From: Lunularia cruciata
Taxonomy: Eukaryota; Streptophyta; Marchantiopsida; Lunulariales; Lunulariaceae
Assembly: GCA_948567375.1 (NCBI GenBank)
Contig: OX419756.1
Span: 34,512,552-34,576,551, forward strand
Reading direction: 5' to 3'
DNA: 64,000 nucleotides
Shown here: positions 22,317 through 33,748 of the stretch, in pieces
Layout of the letters: the number at the start of each line of letters is the position of its first letter
Numbering within the stretch: position 1 is the first letter of the stretch
The notes under the pieces: model-generated
What the model saw: only the letters and a program-made list of their open reading frames with translations
Told to the model about the DNA's origin: nothing
Database searches by the model: none
Position numbers and translations under genes: made by a program

Positions 22317-23010
22317 TGTGAGCCGGCATGTCTCTCACTCAAGATGAACCTCTGATGGTTATTATGGTAGCGCACCATGGACTAAGAAGGCAAGGAACCC
22401 CAACTCCATCATACTCCTCCAAGGCTAACACTCCAAGACTCAAGACATTGCTCACTAGAGAACTCAATGAGAGAGAGATAGTTGCAAATGAAAGTATGAT
22501 GAGTACCTCCTCACCCCTTGTTTATATACTTGTGAAATTGTTACATACCAAAGTTACTAATTACCATAGTAACTCAAGTTACTAGACTAAAAGTCAAGTT
22601 AAGTCAAAAAGTAGAAAGGAATATCCATTCACATGGGCATATTCCCCTAAGCATGTGGTCTTATCTTGACCCAACCACTAAGTCAAGGATTCCTTCACAT
22701 GGGCTATCCTTGGACTAAAGAAGAATCCAAAACAAAAAAAGGCTTGCGGGCCCAAGAGTTCTCAACTCTTTCCTCAAAGCCAAACACCTAGGAATAATAC
22801 CAAGTCAACACACTAAAATCCAAAATAGTGGTGTTCATCTTTTCTACTTCTTCTAAAGTAAGGTCCTCTCTATCTTAGCTATGACTAACTTTAGCTAACC
22901 ATGACTAATATAGAACCATCTTTTATCTCTATATAAATAATATCTCTTAAGTACTTGTAATACCAAGCTAAATATCACAATACCACACACATGCACAAAT
23001 GGGTATTACA
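22317..23010 (-). mobile_element. Solo LTR of the element A family
   Basis: A 694-bp copy of the element A LTR with roughly 3% differences and small indels. It is flanked by GAGC on both sides (22313-22316 and 23011-23014). No internal region remains, so it arose by recombination between the two LTRs of an older insertion. The target (CCTAGAGCATTT) resembles the site hit by element A. Confidence 0.95.
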
Positions 23011-23014
23011 GAGC

Positions 23015-24149
23015 ATTTATAGTGAATTTCAATCAATGCGCTTTTATGCATGGTGGCATAGAGAAAACATTTGAAGATTGTGTTCAATATTTTGAAGCAT
23101 ATTAGAGAATACAACAACAACTCTTAATTCTCAAGGGAACATTCTTAATATTTTGCACCATACTTGCAAAAAGAGCATGATCTTTATTGAATATGCATTA
23201 GGTGAATGTGCTATTCCAATCTAACATGAAAGTATCTTTGCTACCTTTGACATCATTAGCACTAGCACAAGGTGTATAATCTTGTATAGGAATTTTATGA
23301 TTATTTTTATAACTCTTGTATGGATGGAAATGCACTTCAAAAAGAACCTTTATAACATTTGTAATCTACTTAGGAGACTTTCATACTCTAGTTAATTCTA
23401 GAGTCAACAAGGAAAAATTATTTAATTTAGGTTTCCTTTCAAATCTCAAATATCAGATTTTATCTTTAATCAAAGCTTCTATACTTTGTATCTTTGTTTC
23501 TTGTCAGAATTTCCCTTCTTTGCTTCAACCTTCAATTTTTATATTCAACTTAAGCTTGTTTAGATTCCACTTTGAATCAAATCTTCTCTATTTTTGCAAG
23601 TTTTCAAGTCTTAAATCTTCGCTAATGTGCATCCTCTTCCATGCTCCAAGGGTCTATATCTTCAAGGTTGTGATCTTAGCTAAATCTTGTGAAAAAACCA
23701 TGGTAGGTGTCTTTGAATTCCTGCTTGAAACCCTCCTTTTCTTAATCTCCTTATTTCCTTCTTTGTTTCCTCTAGTAATCTGCTTTATTTTCTTCTTTGT
23801 TTCCCCTAGTAATCTTCTTTATTTCCTTCTTTGTTTCCTCTAGTAATCTTCTTTGAATGGTATGGCAACACCTTGATTCACATTTTATGTCATGGAGGAA
23901 TCTCTTCCAATGGTATGGTGCCTCCTTCTGATGGTATGGAGGCATCTTGATTCACTTCATAGTGAGGAAATTCTTCTACCTCATGTAAAATCCCTTTTTC
24001 TCTATCTAGTTATAACACTTATGTGCTCATGATAATCAAGGAAATGAATCTCATCAAACTTTAACAAGAAATGAAATTAATTGTGTGGATGCAAAAACAA
24101 GGATTTTCCCATCATCTTCCTCAATATTAATTGGCCTTTGAATATCTTC
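23015..24149. other. Decayed AT-rich DNA
   Basis: No gene recognised. A 175-codon plus frame (23316-23843) is made of hydrophobic low-complexity sequence, and its end is the 34-bp tandem repeat, so I do not call it a gene. Confidence 0.5.
23753..23854. repeat. 34-bp tandem repeat, three copies
   Basis: Exactly adjacent units at 23753-23786, 23787-23820 and 23821-23854 share CTTCTTTGTTTCC and CTAGTAATCTTCTTT with one to three changes each. Confidence 0.95.
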
Positions 24150-24440
24150 TACATGCTAAATACCTTCCAATATATTCATTTCAATCTTGACCCCCAAACT
24201 CACAAGTGTTGATGGGTAAATATTAGCATGACCTCTAAAAATCATATCCATCCAGTCAAAATGAGGACAAAGATGATTTAACTTGTCATTGATTGCATTC
24301 ATATTCCTTTTCTTTTAGTCTTTGCTTGTGCACTTATCCGTCCATATCTAAGTTTCTTTATAAGTTTTCATATACCAAGCATATTTCTTGTACACTTTAT
24401 CACCAATCATAAACTTGAGGAGCATTCTACCATGTTGTAC
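24150..24440 (-). pseudogene. Myb/SANT-like Harbinger ORF fragment, copy 1
   Basis: On the minus strand the frame reads YAWYMKTYKET, a stop, then NDKLNHLCPHFDWMDMIF and YPSTLVSLG. This is the pattern of the trihelix or Myb/SANT-like DNA-binding protein encoded beside PIF/Harbinger transposases (…KL…CPHF..MD.IFG…). The same pattern occurs at 61192-61500. Two stops make it dead. A GGGGTTGTTTTG-like end lies on the minus strand at 24918, but I found no matching left end. Confidence 0.55.
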
Positions 24441-25348
24441 CAAATAGGTAGCCATGTAACTAAAGGCATAGCTTTTTTACAATTCTCTCCATTAATTTGT
24501 GCAAAATGCTCTAGATAATCTAAATAATCTAAAATTTGTCCATATAGTGCGCTATCATTCTAAATTGATCTTTATCCTACTTCCTTTTACTCCTTGATGA
24601 GAAAGGAACTGAAAATACCATATTTAAACGTCTATACCATATTCAAAAGATCTACCAACTTACTGGCTAAGGATATATTAATTAAAATGATAGAAAAATT
24701 CTCTCTCCATTTGAGAGAATGAAGAGAGTTTTTGATAAATTGATAGAAATGAAAAACTCAAGAATGGGGAAAGAATTTGATAGAATATTATCCTCCATGG
24801 TTTTAAAACTCTCACAATTTGATAAACTAGTGTACTCCTAATTTCTTGTAGACCAGCCATGCTATGCTTAAAACTCCAATAACTACATAGGCCTTGTGCT
24901 ACCATACAAAACAACCCCTATTAGAAATTTCTTCTTGGGTGACCACTTCTCAACACACTATTTTTCATTTTAGCTTGACACAATTTTATTCAAAATCTGA
25001 ATCCACTTGAAGGTAACTCTCAATTTCACGTGTGATATAAATTTCTATTGGACATTTTCTAGTTTGAGACCTCTATCCATGTTGGAGCCATATGAAACTT
25101 GAGGTAGACCATGGTATTTGGAGAGGGAACCTTTGTGGTAAGGTGGGTCATATTCTCCTTACTCCTTATTCTCCCTTGCATGCTTCAATAATTACCCATA
25201 TTGGTGCATTGGTTACCTAATACACCAATAATTTACCCTTGATTTTATAATTGAATGCTCCTTGAATATCCAAACCCATCAAAAATTTTATAAAGAATTC
25301 ATTTCAATTGATGTGTACATATAAAAATTTTATGGATGTCACTATTCT
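24441..25348. other. Decayed DNA beside the Harbinger fragment
   Basis: No gene recognised. 24911-24918 (CAACCCC on plus) could be the terminal inverted repeat of a Harbinger or hAT element. The rest is AT-rich flank of element B, ending in target copy ATTCT (25344-25348). Confidence 0.4.
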
Positions 25349-25601
25349 TGTAAAAGACGAAGACCAAGGAGAGAAATAGGAGAATGGAAACTCACATTGG
25401 GACACTTGAATGAGTGAAAACTCCAAATGCCTAGCATGAACTTTGGCTTTGGTATTTATAGATAGCATACAAAGCCTTTCAGAAGCTTCTCAAGAAGCTT
25501 CCTCGAGCCGCTTTCTTAGAGTGCAAGCCAAGTTAACTAGGAAGCTTCTCAAGAAGCTTCCTTCTAGAAACTGCCTACTTGGCATGCAAGCTAAACTAGT
25601 T

Positions 25602-25616
25602 AGAAGCTTCTAGAAG
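25602..25616 (-). promoter_or_regulatory. Heat-shock element, three perfect units
   Basis: AGAAGCTTCTAGAAG is three contiguous alternating units nGAAn-nTTCn-nGAAn, the consensus bound by heat-shock factors. It lies in U3, about 145 bases upstream of the LTR TATA box in the transcribed orientation. Confidence 0.7.
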
Positions 25617-25675
25617 CTACCTACTTGGGGCGCAAGTTAACTAGTTGCAAAGCTTCCTAAGAAGCTTCCTAGATG

Positions 25676-25690
25676 CTTCTAGAATATTCT
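25676..25690 (-). promoter_or_regulatory. Heat-shock element, three perfect units
   Basis: CTTCTAGAATATTCT is a second perfect nTTCn-nGAAn-nTTCn array, preceded by an imperfect fourth unit (AGATG). The same position in the 5' LTR (30785-30799) is also a perfect site. Confidence 0.7.
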
Positions 25691-25794
25691 AGGCTAATTT
25701 GGCTTATTCTCTACTTTGTTAACCTTACTAACTACATCACTAAACTCCGTATTGTTACATATTCTCCCACCGCTAGTTGGTGACGTCCTCATTG

Positions 25795-28700
25795 CCATTG
25801 AAACTTCAAACTCCTGGATGGCCATCTGTGCATTTTGGAGGTGAGAAAGAGGTTCCCATGTGGCATCATGAAGGGGGTATCCTTTCTAAAGGACCTTGTA
25901 CTCTGTATGTTCTCGGCGTCCTTGTTGGATGTTGCAATATGCAAGGATACAATCAACTTTGTACTCCTCATGATCATTGATAGGGATAGGGAAAGTAGGA
26001 GGTTAGACTCAAGGGGAATAAGAAGAGGGGTTAGGAACAAAAGGTTTCAACTTGGAAACATGAAAGACATGATGGATGCGTATATGACAAGGCAAGGCAA
26101 GTCGATAAGCAACAAGAGAGACAATTTGGATGACATCAAAAGGTCCTATCCAATTAGGAGCAAGTTAACAAACTTGGGTATGAAGTGGAAGGGGTAGATA
26201 ACTAGAGGATAGCATAACTTTATCACCAACTTCAAAGGTGAGATCACGACGATGGTGGTCCGCATATTGTTTTTGACAATTCTGAGCAACAAGGATGTGA
26301 GATTTGGCTTGTTGGAGAGATTTGGATATGGTGGTCAAGAAGGTTGAAGTATGAGGGACCCGAGACGGGGGAGGAGCAAGAAGAGAATTTGGGACAAGTG
26401 AATCTTGGCCAAAATTGAGAAAGAATGGAGAGAATCCGATGCTTGCCAATTTGAGGATGATAGGTTGTGGACAAAGCAAGCTTGGTGCCAAGTATCTATA
26501 AGAGAGCTTGCCAAAACTTTCTAGTGAAGCAAGGATCATGGTCGGAGATGAGTACACATGGCATCCCATGATGTTTGAATACATTATTGAAGTAGAGTTA
26601 CGCCAAGGTTGGAGCATCCACAGTATCAACTGTTGGTGCCAAATGGATTTGCTTACTAATCTTATCCATAAACACCACAATCCATAAACACCACAATTGT
26701 TGTGTGACCTTGTTGTGTCTTGGGCAAGGAGGTGATGTGATCTAAGCTTACATGTTGCCAAAAAGTAGTTGGAATGGGAAGTGGGTGAAAGAGTCCACTT
26801 GGCTTTTGGTTACTGGCCTTGTTGCATTGACAACTCTCACATGATTGGACAAACTCCTGAACATCTTGTGTCATGTTGGGCCACCACCATTGGCATTGGA
26901 GGGTACCCAAGGTCTTGTCTACCCCATGTGACCAGCTATTGGTAGATCATGGGCTTCCTAAAGGCGCACAAGTCAGAGATCACCTTTAGTTGGAACATAG
27001 ATCCGGTCCGCATGGAATAGAAGGCCTTCCTTGAAGGAAAAGGTGTTGTACTCCTTGTTGTCTGCTATCAAAAAACCATGTACCATTTGGAAGAAGGGAT
27101 CTTGTTGTAGAGCTGAGCAAAACTTGTTATGGACCTTGGGGTCAAATGACACCATTGTAATTGCCGCTGTGATGAGAGGAAGAGGCTTCAAATCAGGTCA
27201 TTGTGATAGAGCATTAGAGATGACATGGAACCAACCTAGTTTGTACTCAAGTTTGATGTCAAACAATTGGAGTTTCTCTTCTCATTGATGATGTCTATGT
27301 GTTCCAAGTGTAAGGTCTGCAACAATGGCTTGTGATCAGTTTGCATGATCACTTGTTTCCCCAAGAGATAATGCCTCCATACCTTGGTGGCATATACCAT
27401 TGCCAGTTGTTCTTGATCTTATGCAGAGTAATTTCTTTCAGCTGTATTTAGTTGGCAAGACACAAAGGCAATGGGATGTAGTCCATCTAGGAATTCTTGT
27501 TGCAACACAACTCCAATTGCAAAGTTAAAAGCATCAAAATCAACCACACAAGGTAGTTGAGGATCATAGTGTTGAACAATGGGTCTTGAAGACACCATAT
27601 GTTTTAACTTTTGGAATGCTTCTTCATGCTTGGTGGTCCACTGGAAGCTCAAGCTCTTTCCCAAGAGGTCAGTCAATGGTGCATCCACATGAGCATAATA
27701 GTGGATGAACTATCGGTAAAAACTGGCCAATCCATTGAATGCCCGTACTTTTGTAGCATCCTTCAGAGTAGGCAAATCAATAATGGCCTTGATTTCCTCT
27801 TCTTCCATCTTGATCCCCTCTAATGAGATCTTATGACCTAAGAAGGTAACCTCCTTTTGCCAAAAGGCACACTTTGACTTCTTGTAGTAAAATTTCCATT
27901 CTCGTAATAGTCTTAAGACTTCTCGTAGATGATTCATGTGTTTTGCCTTTGTCTTACTATAGATTAAGATATCATCCAAGAACACCACAATGGACCAATC
28001 TAATAGTCCATCCAACACCCAATGCATCTGATCCATGAAGACCGTTGGAGCATTAGTGAGTCCAAAAGGTAGAACTCTCCACTCAAAATGCCCATACCTT
28101 GTGCGAAAGGCAGTCTTTTGCACATCCTTTCTATCAATAGGAATTTGCCAATAGCCATTGTGAAGATCCAACTTGGAAAAGTATATGCTCTACTTAATTG
28201 ATCAAGCAAGTCATTGATTTGAGGCAAGGGATATGCATTCTTCACGGTTTGTTTATTGAGCCCACGATAATCAATACAAAAAAAGTCCTCCATCCTTCTT
28301 TGTAACAAATAGTACCGGTGCTCCCCAAGGAGAGGTACTATGTCATATGAAGTCCTTCTCCAACAACTCTATAAGTGTTGTTTGCAACTCCTCCAACTCC
28401 TTTGGTGAGAGCCAATAGATTGGTCTACTCATTGGAGTACTCCCTGGCAATAACTCAATCTTGAAGAGCATACCTTGATTGGAGAGTAATCCCTTTGGCA
28501 GATCATCTGGAAACATGTCTGCAAACTCCTAAACTATCCAATCAATCATTGCTTGATGAGGCACTTGGCCCTCCTTAGATTGTTCTTATGCAATCGGCTT
28601 TATCCACACCACAAATACAGACTTATCTTCCTCCAAAGCTTGCTCTATGGCTTCTTTACTAAACAACTGCCCTTCCAAGGACTCATCTCTCTTCCAAGCT

Positions 28701-29270
28701 TGCTCCATGATTGCCTTCTTGGCAAAATTTCCATGTTGGGACTCTTCTCCCTTCAAGGTTGCTCTATAGCTACCTCCTTGACAAACTTCCCATCTTGGGA
28801 CTGACTATTCTTAGGTGTCTTACTCAAAGGTGCCAGATAATTGAATTAGAAATTCCTACCTTGGTGTTGTACTTGAATTTGTTGTTGGGTCCAATCAAAT
28901 TAAACCTTATGATGTTCAAGCCAAGGTAGACCCAAAATGATATCATAGTGTAGAGGTGCCACTACAAACCCATACACTCTAAATACTCCTTCCCAATCTT
29001 GAAGGTAACAAGATGCGAGGTGCAAAATGTAGAACCCTTTCTACCATCCACCATCATCAAACTACTTCCAATCACTAGCTTGATAGGAATACCCAATTCT
29101 TTACTACTTGTTTAGACATACAATTCTCTAAACTTCCAAAATCAACCAAAATCCTACAACTATGATATCTAATTAGATATCATACCTTGCAAGTGATTGA
29201 AGGCTTGACCTATGCAAGTAAACTTGCATAGGTCGAGCCTTCAATCCCATTAGAACTAATCAAGCTCCTA
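25795..29270 (-). pseudogene. Element B pol: protease to chromodomain, many stops
   Basis: Read on the minus strand. The protease region is poorly kept (28850-29270). Next come the 20-residue repeat spacer (28600-28805) and reverse transcriptase (28420-27700) with [24 protein letters not shown] and active site VVFLDDILIYS. RNase H follows (27690-27300, VVDFDAFNFAIG and TDHKPLLQ). The integrase (27150-26100) keeps LDHITSLPKT and VLISDHDPCF but has lost the Glu region (YHPQIGKHRI). The C-terminal chromodomain (25975-25795) reads EEYKVDCILAYC and DATWEPLSHLQNA, with one stop where a Trp codon is expected. Multiple stops and frameshifts kill the frame throughout. Confidence 0.88.
28600..28805 (-). 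repeat. Element B degenerate 60-bp coding repeats in pol
   Basis: Three to four degenerate units match the 60-bp repeats of element C (48611-48850). They lie between protease and reverse transcriptase and encode SQDGKFVKEVAIEQ-like units on the minus strand. Confidence 0.65.
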
Positions 29271-29329
29271 ATAGGCGGCTCAAAATCTCCTATTGGGATT
29301 CCTTATTTCCTTGATCATTCTATTCCACA

Positions 29330-30200
29330 AACTCCATCTAGGCAACTTGTTGAGGTCGCCCATTCCTAAGTGTGCATTCAGCAATGTGATGTCCAACTTG
29401 GTGGAAATAAAAACAACCTCCATTTTGTCGCAATCTTTCTCTATCCGTTGTACCAAGTGGTCTCTATTGGATAGTATCAATCTCCATTGGTGCCGGTTCT
29501 TCCACTCGTACATAGTGTACTAGTGGGCCTTGTGTAGATCGAGGTTGAGACCAAGTTGTCGCAACCAAGGAATCAAAGTGCTCAGCCAATTGCATGGCTT
29601 CTTCTACATTTTGTGGTTCCCGCATGGTCACCTCTACTTTGGTTTGTGGCTTCAATCCCCACACAAATTGATCTAGAACTTCACCTTCTTGTATATCTAA
29701 AATCTGCATGATGATGTTTTGAAATTGTCTGATGTAGCTCCTTACTAAGCCAACTTGCTTCAACTCCACCAATTTATCTCGTGCGACTTGGGTGGCATTT
29801 GTAGTTTGAAACCAATCCAATTGCATCCTTGAATTCTACTCTTGTCAAAATTGGTGCAACAATTTGTCATTGCGCTTGCTCCACTCAGAATCGCCACCAA
29901 AGTTTTGCCACACCATCTAATTGGCTAGAGGTCAAGAGAATCTATTTCCGTTCATCTTGAAAATTGGTAGCTTCAAAGTAACTTTTGCAGTCAAACACAA
30001 AATTCTCCATTGTGCTCAGAAGGTTCTTGCCTTCAAACACCTTGGGTTTTGGAAATCGAATGCAATCTTCTCCATCTCAAATTGGTGAACTCTCTATATG
30101 TTCTCATTGTTGTTGATCTTGTTCATCTAGCAATCAAGTAAGGTGCTCAAGTTGTTGTTGCATTGCAAGGATAACGTCTGGTATTGCCGCCATAGCTACT
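29330..30200 (-). pseudogene. Element B gag
   Basis: The best kept part is the minus frame 29826-29464: WFQTTNATQVARDKLVELKQ, then SYIRQFQNIIMQI, DQFVWGLKP and EEAMQLAEHFDSLV, the core of plant chromovirus Gag (retrotransposon gag domain). After one stop a zinc knuckle follows as CFYFHQVGHHIAEC near 29400, where the second Cys has become Phe. The N-terminal part toward 30200 is broken by stops. Confidence 0.8.
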
Positions 30201-30462
30201 ACTCTATCTTACTACTCCCAATTTATCTAATTGATGAGCACATAGATGTAGCACATTCACCATTCTCCATAAGTTACAACCAAAAAGTATCAAGAGTCCA
30301 TCAAACATGATGATCATATGTAGAAAATCTTGCCCGAAGCATGAGGTGATAAATTGTGTGAAAAAATGCTTGGGTAATATCTGGACTTGAAAATCCCAAA
30401 GGTTTGGTGGAAGTGGATTTGGTGGTCCATAAATTCCATCCATCCCATTCTTGCTCTGATAC

Positions 30463-30474
30463 CAATTTAAAAGA
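30463..30474 (-). other. Element B primer binding site
   Basis: On the minus strand TGGTATCAGAGC, complementary to initiator Met tRNA, one base inside the 5' LTR. Confidence 0.9.
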
Positions 30475-30569
30475 CCAAGACCGAGGCGAGAAATAGGAGA
30501 ATAGAAACTCACATTGGGACACTTGAATGAGGGAAAACTCCAAATGCCTAGCAAGAGCTTTGGCTTTGG

Positions 30570-30577
30570 TATTTATA
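30570..30577 (-). promoter_or_regulatory. Element B LTR TATA box
   Basis: TATAAATA on the minus strand. The same sequence is kept in the other B LTR (25453-25460) and in both LTRs of element C, which argues it is the working core promoter of the family. Confidence 0.7.
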
Positions 30578-30784
30578 GGTAACATACAAAGCCCTTGAGA
30601 AGCTTCTCAAGAAGCTTCCCTGAGCCGCTTTCTTAGAGTGCAAGTCAAGTTAACCAGGAAGCTTCTCAAAAAGCTTCCTTCTAGAAACCGCCTACTTGGC
30701 ATGCAAGTTAAGCTAGTTAGAAGCTTCCTTCTAGAAGCTACCTATTTGGGACGCAAGTTAACTAGTTGGGAAGCTTCCTAGATG

Positions 30785-30799
30785 CTTCTTGAATATTCT
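30785..30799 (-). promoter_or_regulatory. Heat-shock element in the element B 5' LTR
   Basis: CTTCTTGAATATTCT is a perfect nTTCn-nGAAn-nTTCn array in U3, about 208 bases upstream of the TATA box in the transcribed direction. It aligns with 25676-25690 of the 3' LTR. Confidence 0.7.
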
Positions 30800-30872
30800 A
30801 GGCTAATTTGGCTTATTCTCTACTTGTTAGCCTTATTAACTACGTTGCTAAACTCCATATTGTTACAATTCT

Positions 30873-31435
30873 ACCCATAAGTATCCATCATTCTTATTTT
30901 TGAAACTCCTAAATGTGATGTCTTGCTTCATGTGAGCATCCCAAGTTATCCAATCATAGTCCTTTTGCATCTTTCTTTCATGGAAATTTATCCCCTATAG
31001 ATTAAAAAGTCTATGACATACCAAGTATCATGTATATTGCATTGCTCTAGATTGCGCCACATGAGGAAGTGAAGCCATAGCTAGCACCAGAATAACATCA
31101 TATTCTCATCTCTCAATACTTGGAAACCACAACCTAATCACATCTCACCTCACACATATAAATGCTAACTTAAAAAAATATAAAACTATTAAAACTTATA
31201 TTTCATATATTTTTAATTTAAAAACTAAGTTCAAGTTTAAAATATGAAACAAAAAGATTACGGTGTAAATTCTCAACTTGTGTCCTTCATATTGAAGTTA
31301 TTACTCCAAACCCTACAAGATTAATGTTGTCATATATTTTTTATGAAATTCTCTATATCATTCAATTTGAGTATTGATAGAATCCTAATTTGAAAACAAA
31401 GAGGATTTTCTATTCACCTATCTACAACATAATAG
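30873..31435. other. AT-rich spacer between elements B and E
   Basis: About 560 bases of AT-rich sequence with no open frame or repeat that I recognise; 31160-31260 is especially A/T rich. Confidence 0.5.
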
Positions 31436-31440
31436 TGTAC

Positions 31441-32167
31441 TGTAATACCAAGAGCTAGCCATATGATCTAGATGTGAAATTTGGTTTGGTAGTATCTAGA
31501 ATGATGTTATACATGATGGTCAAAATAGATCAGATAGAAGTATCACCAAAAGAGTACTTCTACTAATAAGGCAAAAACCAAAATAGACTTGAGAACCTTA
31601 GAACCAATAGTTAAACATATGATTTAAAGGTGAGAATTGGTTTGGTAACATCTGGAAGGATGTTACACATGATAGACTAAATAGATCAAAAATAGGTATC
31701 ACCAAAAGGGGACTTCTACTAATAGAGTAAGGATCAAAAGATGAAATCTTTGAAGGCAATTTTGGAGGCCTAAACAGATGAATTAAGCCTTGAAAATGTG
31801 CAAAGTCCTCCATTAGAGGAAAGGCTAGCCTTCCTTCCCCCTACTTTGTCTTGTTGAGAGCTTTCCAATGGTACCTTACATGATTCTAAGATTCCTACAA
31901 GAAGATTCCCTAAAATATTCTCTCTAGTCAAAGCTTGTTTGACCAACTAGATAGTACCTAGACCAGACATGTCACCCATCCAAGTAAGTAATCCAAGGGT
32001 GGAGCTTGCTGACATGTCACCTATTTGTGTGCCTAATCCTATGGTGGAGCTTCCTTGGAGGAGATCCTCTTTGTCTATATAATAAAGAGAAGGTGTTCCT
32101 TTGGGGCATCAAATGTTTGAGTGTATAATCTGTATTTTCTCTCTTCTCTTGTCCTTAGAGTATTACA
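31441..32167 (+). repeat. Element E 5' LTR
   Basis: 727 bp from TGTAATACCAAGAGC to GAGTATTACA. It aligns over its whole length with the 743-bp LTRs of element D with scattered differences. The TATA region CTATATAATAAAG lies near 32078. Confidence 0.95.
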
Positions 32168-32168
32168 A

Positions 32169-32180
32169 TGGTATCAGAGT
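32169..32180 (+). other. Element E primer binding site
   Basis: TGGTATCAGAGT, one mismatch from the initiator Met tRNA site, one base after the 5' LTR. Confidence 0.9.
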
Positions 32181-32789
32181 GAGTGTTTTAGTCCAAGAGA
32201 GTGGATCACCCCTCTTGGAAGAGCACAAACTACTAAACCCCTCTTGGAAGAGCACAAACTGAGTAATTTGAGGTGGAGAACATAGAGTAATTGTTAGACT
32301 TAGGAAGGACTTTAGAGAACGGATGGGATGGATAGGCCGAGAGGACAATTTCCCGGACCTAGCTTTCCATTCTCAAATCCATTCCACATCAAGGTTATGT
32401 ACATCTAGTGTGAGCAGATGAAGGTATCGCTAGTTTATCACTTTGGTGCAAAATTCATGGACAGGGTGATGAACTCACCAAACCCGGTGATTCTACTTGT
32501 GGTTATATATGATAGAGAGTGGGATTTGACAATCTACATTCTATTATGATAATATGGATATGAATGTCCTAAATCCTCTCTCTTTCAACACTCAAGTAGA
32601 AATCCATTATCTAGTGAGACCAAAAGTGATGTTAGAGATTTTGTGATTAGGAATTTTAGTGAGGAGTATTATCAATGAGTGATAGCTTCTGAGGTCCCAT
32701 TGGTAGTTCCAATAGTTTGTGCGCCTTCCAGAGTGATCATATTGAATTTGTATTGAAGTAGACATTAGCAATTGAGTGTTACAAGAACC

Positions 32790-33748
32790 ATGGATCCGCA
32801 ATTGCAAGAGCTAGTGCAAGGAATGTAAGGGATGTTGAATGAATTTTGAGAGATTAAGATGACCATGGAGACATTACAAATTCAAGTGCATATCTTCAAG
32901 AACTATCAAGCCATGAAAGAAGAAGAGTTGTCTCAAAACCCAATACCTGCAACTGAAGTACTTGGAGAGGCACTTGTGCCTTCAAACCCTATCAATGATG
33001 AAGCCACATTGCTAATTCGGATGAAGAAGACCTGCAACATCAAGCCTTACAAGGGGCAACATACAATGCGAGTAGTGGAAAATTGGATCTCAAGAATGAA
33101 TTGATATTTTGATTGTTCTCAACAGAGATCACGAAGCATGTTGCATGTGTGTTTGCATGTGTGTACTTGATCAATAAAGCCCTCACATGGTATGATGCTT
33201 GAGAATGATCCATGTTGACAGAGAGAAGGGAGGTCACATGGACAGCAATGCAAGAAGGATTGCTGAAGAATTTCCAATCGGCAGATTTTGTGCAGATGGC
33301 TCAAACCTGACTATGGGGGTGGAGACAAAAGAACAGCATACAAGAGTATGTGGAAGTATTTTTGGATCTACAAGTCGCAATAACCAACATGAGTCTAGCA
33401 GAGGCTCTCAACAATTTGAAATGAGGGTTGAAGGAGCAGATTTGCCAAGAAGTCATGGTGCAAAATCCGCGCACCGTATTTGAAGCCATTGCTTGTGTGC
33501 AGAGAATAGAAGGAGCATTAGGTGGAGTTGAAGGAGTAGTTCCACCTAAACATACTCAGGTAAAAATGTCACACATGGGTGGACCAGTGCCAATGGAATT
33601 GGGCAACCTTCAATTCCAAGATTGAGGAGCACGACCACTTCAAGGAGAGCATAGACGGATAGAAGAACAAAGAGATGGAGTCCCATGAGGAGAAGGAACT
33701 CAAGGAGAACAAAGCCGTTGTTATAATTGTGGCCGTATTGGGCATATA
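32790..33748 (+). pseudogene. Element E gag, interrupted
   Basis: Starts MDPQLQELVQGM and matches element D gag, with stops near 32826 and 33102 and frameshifts around 33110-33200. The retrotransposon gag core is visible as AEALNNLK-like and CQEVMVQNP sequence near 33440. The zinc knuckle CYNCGRIGHI near 33718 is cut by the nested insertion. The other half resumes at 35655 with TNCCTRFPRGP. Confidence 0.85.

Larger units (their letters stand above)
25349..25759 (-). repeat. Element B 3' LTR
   Basis: 411 bp, reading TGTAACAATACGGAG to CTTTTACA on the minus strand. It contains perfect heat-shock elements at 25602-25616 and 25676-25690 and a TATAAATA at 25453-25460. The adjoining sequence 25760-25775 (minus GGTGGGAGAATA) is the polypurine tract. 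Confidence 0.93.
25349..30867 (-). mobile_element. Element B: complete but dead chromovirus (Ty3/gypsy)
   Basis: A 5519-bp minus-strand element flanked by a perfect ATTCT duplication (25344-25348 and 30868-30872). Its LTRs are 25349-25759 (3') and 30476-30867 (5'). The primer site GCTCTGATACCA (plus strand) matches initiator Met tRNA. Domain order is gag, protease, reverse transcriptase, RNase H, integrase, chromodomain. The LTRs differ at many sites, so it is much older than A or D. Element C and the solo LTR at 40853-41349 belong to the same family. Confidence 0.93.
30476..30867 (-). repeat. Element B 5' LTR
   Basis: 392 bp. Its inner end reads TTTAAAAG instead of TGTAAAAG. It contains TATAAATA on the minus strand at 30570-30577 and a perfect heat-shock element at 30785-30799, with further GAAGCTTC pairs between them. 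Confidence 0.92.

Noticed and set aside
23316-23843. 175-codon plus frame
   Set aside because: Hydrophobic low-complexity sequence ending in a 34-bp tandem repeat, with no motif.
24911-24918. Possible terminal inverted repeat of a Harbinger or hAT element
   Set aside because: No partner end or adjacent 3- or 8-bp duplication could be found.
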